A stretch of 64,000 nucleotides of DNA, taken from NCBI GenBank assembly GCA_905250075.1, contig CAJNOP010000002.1, positions 7,801,565-7,865,564 on the forward strand. The letters run 5' to 3'. Positions 22,954 to 34,779 of the stretch are shown here, in pieces. The notes under the pieces are model-generated. The model worked only from the letters and a program-made list of their open reading frames with translations. It searched no databases and was not told the origin of the DNA. Source of the DNA: Rotaria sp. Silwood1. Lineage: Eukaryota; Rotifera; Eurotatoria; Philodinida; Philodinidae. Position 1 is the first letter of the stretch. Every line of letters begins with the position of its first letter. A program made the translations under genes and the position numbers.

Positions 22954-25771
22954 ATGAATAATTTATTAGAATTATTTAATCATGTTCAACAAGATTTAAT
23001 TAAAAAACAAAAATTATTCGAAATAGAACAAGAAGATATACATGATTCAATTAATCGAACATTTAATAAAATATTTGAGCAATTAATTGAAATTCGACGA
23101 TTTTGTCGAAATGATATTGAAAAACAAACATTAAATGCACAAGTATGTTTTCGAATGATATCAAATTTTATTGTTTTCTCACCATGTTTTGTTAAAGAAG
23201 AACAAAGAATATGAGATTGATCCTATTAGATCATCCCTTCTGAGTTAGGTCTTTTAATTTTGACCTCGGATGATTTGTGAAATACAACGGTGTTTTCCTC
23301 AGTCAATGTTTCAAGAAAGAAACGTCTATTTATAAGCAACATTTCTCGTCAAACTTCCAGTAAAACCGTCATGATTCAAGATGAAAAGTCTAATAAGATG
23401 CATTCTTTTAGACTTCTTCTAGTCTCCCAAAATTCTATTTATGAGAAAAATATAGCACTCCAGCAGAAGGTATCGGCTGGAAATATTCCATGATAATAAT
23501 CCGATAATCAAAATGCAACTGATACAAACAAAATTTGTCGAGAATTTTCTGCTTTAATCTAATTAATAATTGTTGCTGTACTAGTTTTTTTATATTTAGA
23601 TTGAATTACAACAAATGCTTGATGCTATACAATATATGCGAACAAAATGTCTTATGTATCATGGAAATACATCAGAAACATTAGATTTATTTTCTACTGA
23701 ATTAGAACAATGTACTGAACGATTATCTAAAATTATTCTTTCACCTGCACGTGATCTTGATAATTTATTATCGTATTTAACAGCATCATTTTCTTCAATA
23801 CCTTCACATTATCTACCAGAAACACCAGTATCATCATCATTAGAACCTATATCAAATCAAATTATTAAAGTAAATCCTGCTGTTTCATTATCAACAATAA
23901 CAATTGATTCAGGCAAAAATAGTGATCATAGTTATAATAACAGTATTGGTGTATTAAATGTTCGTAATTTAAGTAACTTTAAATTTGGTCCAAGTATTAT
24001 ATTAGCTTATCCATGTGATATGATTGCATCAAATGGACGTACTATACTATCATATGTTATTGAAAAAAATTTTCTTAATTATTCAACTGTATCTGGTATT
24101 AATTTATCAAGTATTAAAGTTTATCGTTTATTAGCACCGATAACGGCAAATAATGCTCGACTTTGGGATATAGCTTGGTGTTCATGGAGTAAATTTTATC
24201 TTATGTAAGTTATACATAGAATAGAGCAAATTGATTTTTGTTTAAATGTAAACTTGAAGATTTTACAGTACCGGTAAAAAATATAAGAATAGTATATTTT
24301 TGTTTTTTTTCCTACTATACTAAAATTATTTTCTGTGATGCTAATACAGTTTTAAAGTAAAATCAAAAGAAAATACGGCAATCGCTCATTTTATTCAAGA
24401 TTTTGTCGTCTTTACGATGATAAAATTAAGAGTAACAAATTATTATCTGATTTGCATTTCTTTGAATAATAAACGATAGAAAAAGTCGATATTAACAGCA
24501 CGAGTAAAAAAATCTATGAAATAAAAAAGCACTGATTAACAATTTTCACATATTGAAAATCAACATTTTTGTATATCTCAAATCATACTAAGTCATGAGA
24601 TGATATGTTTTTATTTTCAAAAAGTCTAAATAAAATGATTATGAGAAAAATTTTATGAAGATTTAATTCAATGTTGTGAAAAATAATCATAGAAAATTGA
24701 TTTTTATACAAATGAAATGTATGTATTTGAGATTGGATTGAATCAAGAAATTCATCTTATTTCTGTTAAAAGTTCGCAACTACTACATTAAGCAACTTGA
24801 ATATTAATATGCTCGTAATTATGCTAGTGAAAAAAGAAAGATAAAATTGATATTAGGATGTCGATGTAGCATTGGTATGGACAAAATTCTTGTCTTCATC
24901 CATACCATATATACTTGTTAAAACAAAATGAATTGTCTTACAATAATGCTCATTATTTTGTATCATTTCATTACATAATTATGTTAATCAATTTGAATTT
25001 TCTTAAAATAGGAGTTTACCGTGCCCTGCTATACCGACATTTGTAATTGCGAAAGGATATTGTTTTTATGTGAATATTTCATTGTATATTTATTTTGATT
25101 TTTTTGTGATTATCGATTTTAGTGTGGGTAATCTAGGTCTTTATTCTCTTTGTTATCCATATGATACAAATCCATATACAAATGAACATTTACCACAAGT
25201 AAATAAATTAATTAATTTTCGTGGTTTATCGTTTCAGCATGTACGTATATCATCACATTCAAATGGTTGGTATATTTATATGGTTGATCATCAAAGTGTT
25301 TCAATTGATTTATATGATCGTCGATCAGGTCAACGTTTACGTCATTATGATAATCATAGTCAACATGATATACTTCCACTTGGTTTTCATGGTTTTTGTT
25401 TAAATAAAAAATTATTTGCTATTGTTAAAAAAACTGAAGTTCTATCAACAATAAATAATCCACATCAAGTAAAAAATGAACAAAATATTCAAGTTTATTT
25501 TTTTGATCTTGAAACAATGTTGTGTATACAACAAATGTCATTGTATCATTGTTCAAATGTTTATGATATAAAATGTTGTTATGAAGAAAATATTTTTATG
25601 ATACTTGCTGAACCTATGCAACTTATTCTTATTAATTTAGATACAAATGAATTAATAAGAAAAAAATTATTAGATGAAGGAAAACATTTATATATTATTA
25701 ATGATCATGAAGTGTTTATTCTACGCTCAGAATGTTCTATTCAAACACTTCAATATCGAAATGTTAAATAA
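22954..25771 (+). CDS. Coiled-coil plus beta-propeller-like protein, tandem copy A
   Basis: Three exons (22954-23142, 23600-24204, 25012-25771) give 517 residues in frame. Residues 1 to about 130 are heptad-rich coiled coil (NHVQQDLIKKQKLFEIEQED, then FNKIFEQLIEIRRFCRNDIE). The remainder is made of short beta-type segments such as SVSIDLYDRRSGQRLRHYD, QVYFFDLETMLCIQQMSLYH and LILINLDTNELIRKK, which look like propeller blades without a named repeat. No RING or B-box is visible. This is the architecture of TRIM-like proteins without the zinc domains. The start is the first Met, 225 bases after the previous stop; an upstream exon is possible. Exon 3 may hide a further small intron near 25063-25117, but reading through keeps the frame. 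The next gene but one element away is a divergent paralogue. Function unknown. Confidence 0.65.
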
Positions 25772-27028
25772 GATTTTGTTGTATATTAAGAAAAGAAAGC
25801 TAGTCGTTTATTTTGTTTATTTGTTATTGTTATTCGTTTTGAAAATATTTGTAAAAGATCTTTTTTTTTTCGTTATTGTTTTTTTTTTTTTTCGTTTTTT
25901 TGAACAGTTTATTATGATAAGTAAAACGAATGTGAAAGTACAGATATCTTTTTCTTTTTCATTTTGTATTTGAATTTCCCTTCATTTTTCCATGGATAAT
26001 GACAACAAATTAATAATCTCCATTTGAACTCATACTTTGTTCATAGATAGGGTTTAAAATGTAGATAAAAGTTCGGGAAAGGTTCACCCCATAAGATCTT
26101 CCTTCTTGAGCCACGATCATTTTACTGAACTTTTGGCGTATTGAAGAATATCACGAGAAAAATTATAACAAGAAACTTCGATCTGAAAACGTCTCCAACA
26201 ATAACTTTCATGATCCTTATGATATTCTGAAATTTTCAACTTAAACAGATGTTTCCCTTCTGTGACAGCTTGTTAGTAAAAAACGTTACTTTCACACAAG
26301 AGCTCTCAAAAGAGTCCAGGTTTTAGTCATTCGATATCTTAAGAGAAAATCGTCTGTTTGAACTAAAACTTCCAGGATATCATAAAAACCATGATAAAAA
26401 ATTGTTAGAGAGATTTTCAGATCGAAACTTCTTATTGCGGCTTTTCTCGTGATATCTTCCAATAGACTGAAAGTTCAGTACAATGACCATAACTCTAGAA
26501 GAAAGTTCTAATGACACGAATCCTTTCAAGATTTTTATCTACGCTACGAGTCATATCTATGAGCGAAATATGAGCTGATATGAAAATTTTTAGTCCTACG
26601 AGTTCCCTCCTTAGCTAATTCTAGCGAAATGGGGGCTGGATCCTCTATTTTATATTTTTATAAGCATTACTGGTTTTATTCAATATGTTATTGGTTTCAT
26701 GGATGTTTTATATAGTAGCTGTCATCAATAAATGATATTATATTCGTTACTATTCAAAAGAAAACAAAAAGTAGCTGATGATATTCTAAGAGAATAATAA
26801 AAAAAATATCAGGAAGATATTTTCATTAACAAGTAACACAAATAGAAGTATATATACTAGTCAAAAAAATTTGCGGAGTTTATTGGAATCAAAATGCTTG
26901 CCCCTCGTAGGACTCTATTGATCAAACTATCAATAGAGAAAATTTGATGTCTAACTAAACCTATTTACTTCAAGAAACTTTAACAAGACATCATAGACTT
27001 TATTTTTTTAGATAATATATTTATTAAA
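25772..27028. other. Spacer between tandem paralogues A and B
   Basis: 1.26 kb of non-coding DNA occupied largely by the foldback element, with a T-rich tract just after copy A. Confidence 0.7.
26025..26580. mobile_element. Foldback (long inverted-repeat) element
   Basis: The left arm (about 26025-26249) and the right arm (about 26352-26580) are reverse complements over roughly 220 bases with scattered mismatches, separated by about 100 bases. Matching blocks include gtagataaaa, tactgaacttt, atatcacgagaaaa, ttcgatctgaaaa and ttatgatat. There is no coding capacity. The structure fits an old foldback or MITE-type transposon. It sits between the two paralogous coiled-coil genes. Confidence 0.75.
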
Positions 27029-30000
27029 ATGTCAGATATCTTTACAACTTATTCATCATGTGCAATTGATGATCGGAATGATAATGATAGTCTAGAAGAA
27101 TTTTTAACAAAACTTGCTCGATTTGGTATTGATCAATGTTTACATTTAGCTCATCTAATTGTTAACAAACAACGGTCATCTGAAAATTTTTCAACACTTG
27201 ATCATAAGTATAAAATCTTCGAAGATAAACAAGTAAAAAATAGTTTTTTTCTGTTAAAAGAAAGGAAAAAAATTATATTTTATATACAAATATTAGATTG
27301 ATTTGAATAATCTTTTGTTGGAAATACAAACATTACAAAATGAATTTTATAATATATTGTTAATAATATCATCATCAAATGATGAAAAAAAACAATTATT
27401 ATTTAATAAATTACAAGATTATTTATCAAATTTTGTTGAAATTAATTTACGTTTTAAATCATATGAAATTTCTACGAAAGAAATTCATTTGAATGATTCA
27501 AAACAATCAATAAATACATTTGAATTATTAACAAAAAAATTTGATGAAAGTTTATCAACAATATCTAGTTTATCAAATAAACCATCAATAATACTATCAT
27601 CTTCATTTTTTTCAAATGATGATATTAATAATAAGATTGATATAGGAAAAAATTGGAAATTTTCAAATATAATTCATACACGTTTTCAAATGTCTTTAAT
27701 TGCATCCAATTCACATATGATTATATGTTATAATAATCAGAATCATTTTCTTCATTTCATTCGTATTGATGGTCAATTTCAAGAAAATATTAAATGGAAA
27801 TATGAATCTATTATTGATATTCATTGGTAAAATACTATGAAGAAGAAAGAAAACAATGTTTATGATATAGTTTTTGTTTCTTTTTTGTATTTAGGTGTTC
27901 ATTTATGGATCGATATATAGCTGTAACACATAAATCGATTTACATTATTGAATATAATAAATCAAAACTATCATCATCAAATTCAATAATTGTTGAAAAA
28001 GTTCTCGAGTTAGAAAAATTTAATTCTGCTCGAATTACTTGTAATGAAAATAAGATTTTACTTTATACAATTTATCAACAAAAAAGTTCAATTCAAATTT
28101 ATGACAAGCAATTCAAAAAAGAAAAAACATTTGATAGTTTAATCAACAAACAATTACCGGTAGATAAGTTTATTTTAATTTATTCTTGAACCTTTTTACT
28201 TTCATAGCTTATACAAAAGTTACTCTTCATTACATTGAGAAATATTTTATTTGGCATAATAGAGAATGTCATGGATGTGTCAAATGCCTTTTTTTTAGAA
28301 GTGCAGTACATTTCAGCATCAAAAATCTTAGGTTTTGAATAAAGTATTAGTTTTTTCTAAATTAGAATAATTTTTTTGCATGACTTTTTCTTTTGTAGAA
28401 GTCCTACGTTATCATGAGATAAAGCAATAGATGTCATCAATTTGAAAAGTTTTGAAATCTTGAGATTTGCTATTAATAATTATGTATTTGTTTCTTTCTT
28501 GATGCTTGATTGAACCGCTATTAGTGAACATCTACCATTTTAAATAAGGTCTCAGTATCATGAAGCAATTTTTGTTGAAAATACATCTCCGTCGATTGCA
28601 CACTTTCCTATTTTGAACTTGAACATCGTTTTTTAAATAGGAGAAAAACGATTTTTGTTTTTGTACAAAAAACAAGCTTGTGAGCATTGTCGTCTTGTGA
28701 CCCGCTTCCTTTCTCAAGAAAAACTAATTTTTCTGTTGAAACGATAAAAAGCGCACATTTTAACACGTAAAAACGCTTTTTTTCTATTGATTTTGTCTGA
28801 CTGAGTAATGTACTGGAATTGTTGCTCATCGTTTGTTAGGAATAAATATATCTATCAGAGTATTAAACGAAAACTCAAAATTTTCCACGCAATAGCACTT
28901 GATGCAAATATACAAGTTGTTCCAAAAGTTCAAACAAAAAAATCGCGAATGGTTCCTCGGCAATTCAAGAAGTTTGAATATTTTCTTTGTGCAGTTTGAT
29001 CATATATTCATCAAGCAACGCAGTCGAGTTGTTTTATGAAATTAATATCGTCGCAAATCGATGATGTTCTAAAAAATCGTAAAGTAATATCTGAAGAAAA
29101 AGTCGATGAAGTTAATGACACTCGTAAAAATGAGCTAGGACCAAATATTCAGTTTATGTGACTCTACTTCGTAGAAGTAACTTGTTTGGCTTTAATAAGA
29201 GAGCTCCTTCTTAAACCAATAGGTTATTGTTTGTGATAATGAGCAAGCTTGTGAAATAGACTGTATACTTGATCTTGGCTCATTTTCGCAGGCATCCATG
29301 ACTCCATTGAATTTTTCTTCAGTAATTTCTGTAAATCTTTCAGAAAGTCATTAATTTTCGAAAGTGCAATTTTCAAAGAATCACTGAACTGTGATTCCAA
29401 TACGGAATTCAAGTAGCGTGTGGTTGTCAAATTCGACTTACAGCTTTCGTTTTTACAATAGTGACTAACTTGACTTTGAATACCATTGAAATTAATTTAG
29501 TTCCGACTTCTTCAGTTGCAGACATTGTATCTGAAATATATTTTCAATGTTTTTCGTTCGTACTTTTAGAACATCTTGTATATTTTGATGTATTCTAGAG
29601 CCACACTTATCAAATTCACATTTATTGAGACTACAACGATAATATGAGACTTCATAAAACTAATCAAAATTTTGTTTTGTTTTTTCATGTCATAGTAATA
29701 TATACAACATTTTCTATAGATGAACACTTTTCAAAAGTCCCGACGGTATTCAAGAGAGAAATCTTTTTGTTTTTACATTTAGATCAATAGTCATTCATTT
29801 TGTTGTACGAACACATTAATTGGTTTAACAGAACAAGATGAAATACTTATATCGTATTTTCCATATGTAACACCAAAAAAAGTTTCCTTACTTCTATTTG
29901 ATATTGATACATTTGAATTACGTTATACAATCGATTTAAATAATTGTTCAAATATATATACAATGAAATGTCTTGAAAAGTATAATGTATTCTTTGGTCT

Positions 30001-30247
30001 TAGTGCTGAAAAAAATTTATGGATTATTAAAATTAATAATAATGAAACAATACAAGTGGCAAAAAAAACTTTCTATACGAATCAAACAGAAGTAAAAAAA
30101 ACAAACATTTATTTATGGGTTTTTTTTTATTAAAAAAAATTCAAACTATTGTAGATGTGTATTGTTAACAATCAAGATTTATTATTGATCAATGTTAATG
30201 CTGGTTATGCTATTCAATGGATCAAATATCGTAAAATAAAACAGTAG
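27029..30247 (+). CDS. Coiled-coil plus beta-propeller-like protein, tandem copy B
   Basis: Five exons (27029-27232, 27297-27826, 27895-28159, 29783-30091, 30155-30247) give 466 residues in frame. It has the same plan as copy A: a helical N-terminal part (EEFLTKLARFGIDQCLHLAH, then IDLNNLLLEIQTLQNEFYNI) and a beta-rich C-terminal part. Homology to copy A is visible but distant. The first shared intron is phase 0 and sits between Q and I[ED]L in both. IIDIHWCSF pairs with LWDIAWCSW, LLLFDIDTFEL with VYFFDLETML, and CSNIYTMKC with CSNVYDIKC. Both end in a Lys/Arg tail after YR. Copy B has gained introns, including one of 1.6 kb (28160-29782) that carries degenerate mobile-looking DNA. Function unknown; no zinc-binding domain is seen. 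Confidence 0.65.
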
Positions 30248-30539
30248 CCATTTCTAGTCTTGTTTTTTGTTTGTTTTATAGATGCCGAAAAAAAAAACAT
30301 GTTATATTTGTGAAATAAAAAAAACCCTCTATAGTCAAAAACAAATATTACTTTTATTTTGATTAGAGTTGAATATAGAGAAAAATCATATGGTTCTTTT
30401 GCGTTTTGTTTATATCGTATGCGATGCGTAACGAAAAGAACAACTGTATCGTATAACCTTAAAAAAAATTTATTTAGACTACATAATAGTAAAAAGAATA
30501 TTGACTTATGAGTGAACTAAATGTTAATTATGGTGAGTT

Positions 30540-30554
30540 GTTTTCTCTTTTTAG
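30540..30554 (+). promoter_or_regulatory. Acceptor-like site in the 5' leader of the hydrolase gene
   Basis: The tract tgttttctctttttag ends 24 bases before the ATG at 30579. A consensus donor (ggtgagt) lies only about 25 bases upstream of it, so it may end a very small 5'-UTR intron or be a trans-splice acceptor. Confidence 0.35.
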
Positions 30555-30578
30555 ATTTCGACAAATTGTAATAAGATA

Positions 30579-32605
30579 ATGATTAGATTATTATTAATAA
30601 TTCTAGTCATCTCAAAAATTAATGGAGATAATAAAGGAGTATATTCATCTACAGAAAATACTCGACCAATTATTGGTAAAATTATCAAAATGATTCTATA
30701 GTCAAATATGAATTTTATTGATATGATTAAGGAATTTTAACTCAACCAACTCCATCAACATGGCAAAAACCAAATCGTACTACTTATTTAGCAGCATCTT
30801 ATGTTAAATATATTGAAGCAACTGGTGCTCAAGTTGTACCTATTCGGTAAATCATTGAAATGAGAAAAAAATATTTCAATGATAATTTGTTTTTCTTTGT
30901 AATTTTAAAGAATGTATCAATCAATAGATTATTATTTACATTTGTTTAACTCACTAAATGGGTTCGCTAACAAATAAAACGAAGCTAATATTCTTTTTTT
31001 TATTATATTGTTTTTCATTTAGAGTACTTTTTCCAGGAGGAGAGTTTACTAACGAATATCTTTATGTAGCTAAACTTTTTTATATGTGGACATTGAAAGT
31101 AAACAAAGAGAAATTTGTTTTTGTTTAATTTATAACAGTCATTCGATTTGTTGTTTGTAGGAATTCGATGAAGTACAAAAACTTTTTCCTTTATGGGGAA
31201 CATGTCTTGGTTTCGAAGTATTACTTATGTTAACAAGATGTTCAACTGATATTTTGGAACCATGTAAAGCATATGATTATGCAACAGAAGTAACTTTTAT
31301 GCCAGGTATTGAACTTAGTATTTACTTTTTATTGAAATGTTTTTGAGTTTTTTTTGAAAATAGATGCAGCTGATAGTCGACTATTGGGAAGATCATTACC
31401 AATAAATATAAAAAATGCCTTACAACATGAGCCGACAACAGCAAATTTTCACATTTTTTGTATGCGACCAGAAGTAAAATTTTTTTCTGATTTGAATTTA
31501 TTTTTTACTTATATATTTCTATTAATACAGAACTTTTCAGCTGATCCTATTTTATCAACATTTTATAAAATGTTAACTGTAAGCCCAGACACGGAAGGCC
31601 AAGCATTTGTTTCAACTATTGAAAGTAAATATTATTTATCATACAACCAGTGTAGAATGATACCGATAAGGACCTACAGTAGATTGCCAGTCAGAAGATA
31701 AAAAACCGTTTACGAATACTGTCTTGCTCTCTTTTGATCAAAAGCTCGATTTCGAGCTGAGCATAAGAGATAATTGCCTCAAGCATCATGTGCAAATTGA
31801 GACATCATTCGGTTCTAAACACCTTACTGTTACAGAATTCTTGAATTAAAGAAATGCTTTTAATAATACTCAAAGTGAAATTCGTTTTTTTTTACTTAAC
31901 GTAATTCTAACATTGGCGGATCGGGCTGAAATTTTTACTACAAGTACTTGTCAGTATCTTCGATAAAAAGTTTACAGCTACGCCGGATAAAGTTTGACGG
32001 GGTTCGTCATGTATTAGAATGCAGTCCTATGAACAAACAGAGTTATCTCGAATACCATTTTTCCTTATTACAAGTGTTCTATCGATAGTATCCTCTTCGA
32101 GAAGCAGACATGATCAAAAACAAACAGGTGGGACAAGATACCCTTAAGTACCGCATATGATACCGAACTGTCTACTGACAGATTTGGTTTGGTATAAACC
32201 ACAGTGATACTCTAATTCTAACTTATTCGATCTAATCATTGTATGGAAATTAAACCATCTTAAAAATTTAATTCTGTTTGATATTGAAAGAAAACAGAAG
32301 GTATTTAAAAAGCAATAACTCTAGGTCGAATTTATTTAGGTCGTCGTTATCCAATTTTTGGTGTTCAATGGCATCCAGAAAAGAATGGATTTGAATGGCG
32401 AGTAAATACTACAATACCTCATACGAAAAATTCCGTGGAAGTAATGCAATATATGGCAAATTTTTTAACTAATCAAGCACGTCAAAATACGAATCATTTT
32501 ACTTCATTACAAGATGAATTAAAATATCTCATATATCAATATACATCAGAATTCTACGATTTAGACAAATCACATTTTCAACAAGTGTATTTTTTTTACG
32601 AATGA
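30579..32605 (+). CDS. GGH: Gamma-glutamyl hydrolase
   Basis: Eight exons (30579-30675, 30732-30846, 30911-30961, 31023-31098, 31161-31305, 31364-31473, 31531-31624, 32340-32605) give 317 residues, almost exactly the length of human GGH (318). It cleaves the gamma-linked glutamate tail of folylpolyglutamates in lysosomes or outside the cell. Evidence includes a signal peptide (MIRLLLIILVISKINGD), RPIIGILTQP, AASYVKYIEATGAQVVPIR, NGVLFPGGEF, the nucleophile elbow LWGTCLGFE with catalytic Cys at about residue 128, EPTTANFH, and GVQWHPEKN with catalytic His at about residue 241. The FYDLDKSHFQQVYFF C terminus is also family-like. All key residues are intact, so it should be active. A 51-nt exon 3 and a 715-bp last intron are notable. 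It partners functionally with folate metabolism; the MTHFSD-like gene lies 20 kb upstream. Confidence 0.95.
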
Positions 32606-32630
32606 AGTCTAGTTTTTTTTTTGTTCTTTC

Positions 32631-32647
32631 TTTATTTTTCAAATAAA
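32631..32647. terminator. Crossed poly(A) signals of convergent genes
   Basis: AATAAA on the plus strand (32642-32647) serves the hydrolase gene, and TTTATT (32631-32636, AATAAA on minus) serves the converging small gene. They cross within a 62-base interval, so the two 3' UTRs overlap. Confidence 0.55.
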
Positions 32648-32667
32648 AAAAAAGTGAAATACACATT

Positions 32668-33006
32668 TTAATATTTTAACTGCTGAATAAATTGATCACT
32701 TGTTCGATAAAATCGAATATTTTTACTTATTTTTAATGGCCATGTTACGATACGATAGTAACCATTCATCATATTTGGGCATGCTCTTTCAAATGGTTGC
32801 ATTGATATCCACCATGGTGTTAAAAGTAATGCTATAGGCATTATAAATAATAATAATATAATGAAAAGTATAATGCGTAAAATCCAAATACTGATACTAG
32901 TCATTGATTGATTTAAACTATTAGATGAACTAGTTGATTTGGCACTAGAATGTCTCAATGAGTCAGTAGAATCAATACGATTAGGCATTTGAAATATGTT
33001 CATCAA
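32668..33006 (-). CDS. Small single-pass membrane protein
   Basis: 112 residues, single exon, convergent with the hydrolase gene. A Ser-rich N-terminal segment (DSLRHSSAKSTSSSNSLNQS) precedes one strong transmembrane helix at about residues 42-66 (ILRIILFIILLLFIMPIALL). A conserved-looking tail follows with PWWISMQPFERACPNMMNGY and TWPLKISKNIRFYR. Only two Cys-free short loops and one Cys are present, and there is no catalytic motif. Two Met codons start the frame. I do not recognise the family. The position 62 bases from the hydrolase stop and the clean amphipathic layout support a real gene. Confidence 0.6.
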   Translation of the reverse strand: MMNIFQMPNRIDSTDSLRHSSAKSTSSSNSLNQSMTSISIWILRIILFIILLLFIMPIALLLTPWWISMQPFERACPNMMNGYYRIVTWPLKISKNIRFYRTSDQFIQQLKY

Positions 33007-34175
33007 TAAAGGCGCATTTTTTTTGTATAAAAAAGAGCATTCATTTAATCAAACGACATAAATGAAGAAATCATTTAATTTAGATCGAAAATAATGATGA
33101 TAAAGGATGTCTTAAAAGTTCTGTTACAATTTTGAAACTCATCGTTCTTGCACTCAACAAAAGCAAACTTCTTGAAATTCTAGCAGCTTATTGTACATAT
33201 CAAGTACTATATAACTAGAAAGTTTGAGGTCTATAGTTTTTATAATAGATGAGAACCAGTAACAACATTGTCATGTGCTAATTTTTCAATTTTCCTGATC
33301 ATCTAGATTATTATTACAAAAAACACAAACAGTGGAAATAAAAAGGAACGCACAACGATAGATATCGATGTTCGCGTCATTTATTAAAACCTTGATGAAT
33401 TACTAATTTCAATCATGCTAATATTTTATTTGTCATATATTGACATAATGAAACACTAAATTTATTACATTCCTTTTGCATGTTGTTTTCCAAATGTTCA
33501 ATGGCAGTATTCTTCCCATTATAATTTTTCTTTTAATGCTCCCCAAACGTTTTTGATAGGCCAAAGATCAGCTAATTAGCAGCACAACTTTTCGATTCAA
33601 TTCGATGGATTAAAACTTCTGTAACGACATCAAAAGAGAAGTTACAGTGCGAAGAATACTGCTATTGAACATTCGCAAAATAACATTAAAGAGGCATGTA
33701 ATAAACTTAATGCAAGGGGAAATTGGCGGATTCTCGGAATTCCGAATGCCATGAGAATGTCGGAAATCTGATGAAAATCCCAGGAATACTTGAATTAGAT
33801 TTCTGAACAACATTGGAATTGTAACTCATGCTCATGCATAACAAGTATCACTTCATTCATTTAATATTTTGAAACTCATTCCTGTAAGAGAACCATTGAG
33901 AGGTATGAAAAATTTAGGGTGTGGGGTGAATGTTTCGTGGAGATGAAGGGAAGACGCAGATCCATATCCTCATCGATATGGTTAATTGAACATTCTAGAC
34001 TACAGAAGCGACTGCTTTCTAACGAAATAATGTGAGCCGAATTCAGACATGTAGTAAGAGTAGTTATACAGTTCAAAAAGGTGAGAAATCTCAAACACTT
34101 TGCAGAATGACTCTCATACCGATTCATGGAAGGGTGAATCGAACTACAACGTTAAATTCGACATAAAATATATAC
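33007..34175. other. Mobile-element-derived intergenic DNA
   Basis: No intact gene. It contains the Tc1/mariner fragment listed separately. The minus-strand frames at 33610-33813 and 33876-34127 have no recognisable content. Confidence 0.55.
33420..33610 (-). pseudogene. Tc1/mariner-type transposase relic
   Basis: Read on the minus strand, about 33538-33572 encodes LADLWPIKNVWGALKEKL. This matches the SPDLNPIEN.WG block that holds the last catalytic acid of Tc1/mariner transposases and the helix after it. The frame continues with similar spacing but has stops on both sides. Only the C-terminal part of the transposase can be recognised, so it is an old fragment. Confidence 0.6.
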
Positions 34176-34243
34176 AGCAAAACCTCTCTATATGAGCACC
34201 TACTTATACTGAGGGGTCCAAAGTCTGCCCGAGAGAGTTTTGC
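34176..34243. repeat. Short palindrome with transposon-end look
   Basis: gcaaaacctctct at the left is the inverted copy (one extra base) of agagagttttgct at the right, 68 bases overall, preceded by ca. Ends of the form CAG.AAAACCTC are reminiscent of pogo/Tigger termini. It may be a short MITE. Confidence 0.4.
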
Positions 34244-34718
34244 TAGAAATGAGCCTCTCAATTATGAGTACCTTGATATTCTGAACGGCTCATACTGTTA
34301 GAGATAACTCAGTGGCAGAATTTTGTAATAGATGCAACAAGTTGTAGGCACCATGAATGAGAATCAGTGAACGTAGTCCAGTAAATTGATCGATATGAAA
34401 TATGGGAAAAATAGTTTACATTGAACAGATAGATTCCAATTACTTGATCATGTAAGTGTGATGACATTTTTAGGATAGATAATATTTTTCATAATACATA
34501 AATTGGATTGTGATACGAAACGAAAGTCCAATGCATATCGGGTGTAGTTATTCGTTATGAAATAAAGTCTTTTGCACACGTATTGAATCGCAAGAATAAT
34601 TGTCTGTGCATGAAAATAATCAAAACTTCAATAAACAAGCTGGGTCAATAATATATAAAGGGTAATTCCATTGTAACTGACATAAGGTATAGTATAGAGA
34701 GCTTTGAAGTAAGTTGTT

Positions 34719-34779
34719 CAGGTGTGGGTGTGGTTGTCACTGTTGTTATCATCCGCACTCACACAGGACGTCTCACACG
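34719..34779. repeat. GT-rich/CA-rich hairpin island
   Basis: aggtgtgggtgtggttgtcac is followed by atccgcactcacacagg and ctcacacg, as imperfect inverted arms. Confidence 0.55.

Noticed and set aside
28800-29170. hAT-like transposase remnant in the 1.6-kb intron of copy B
   Set aside because: Fragments such as QTKKSRMVPRQFKKFEYFL recall hAT proteins, but the similarity is short, stops interrupt it and no catalytic block is visible.
29224-29530. Minus-strand gene inside the same intron (frames starting MTTTRYLNSVLESQF and MSATEEVGTKLISMV)
   Set aside because: The two pieces cannot be joined in frame by any acceptable splice pair, and neither has a recognised domain.
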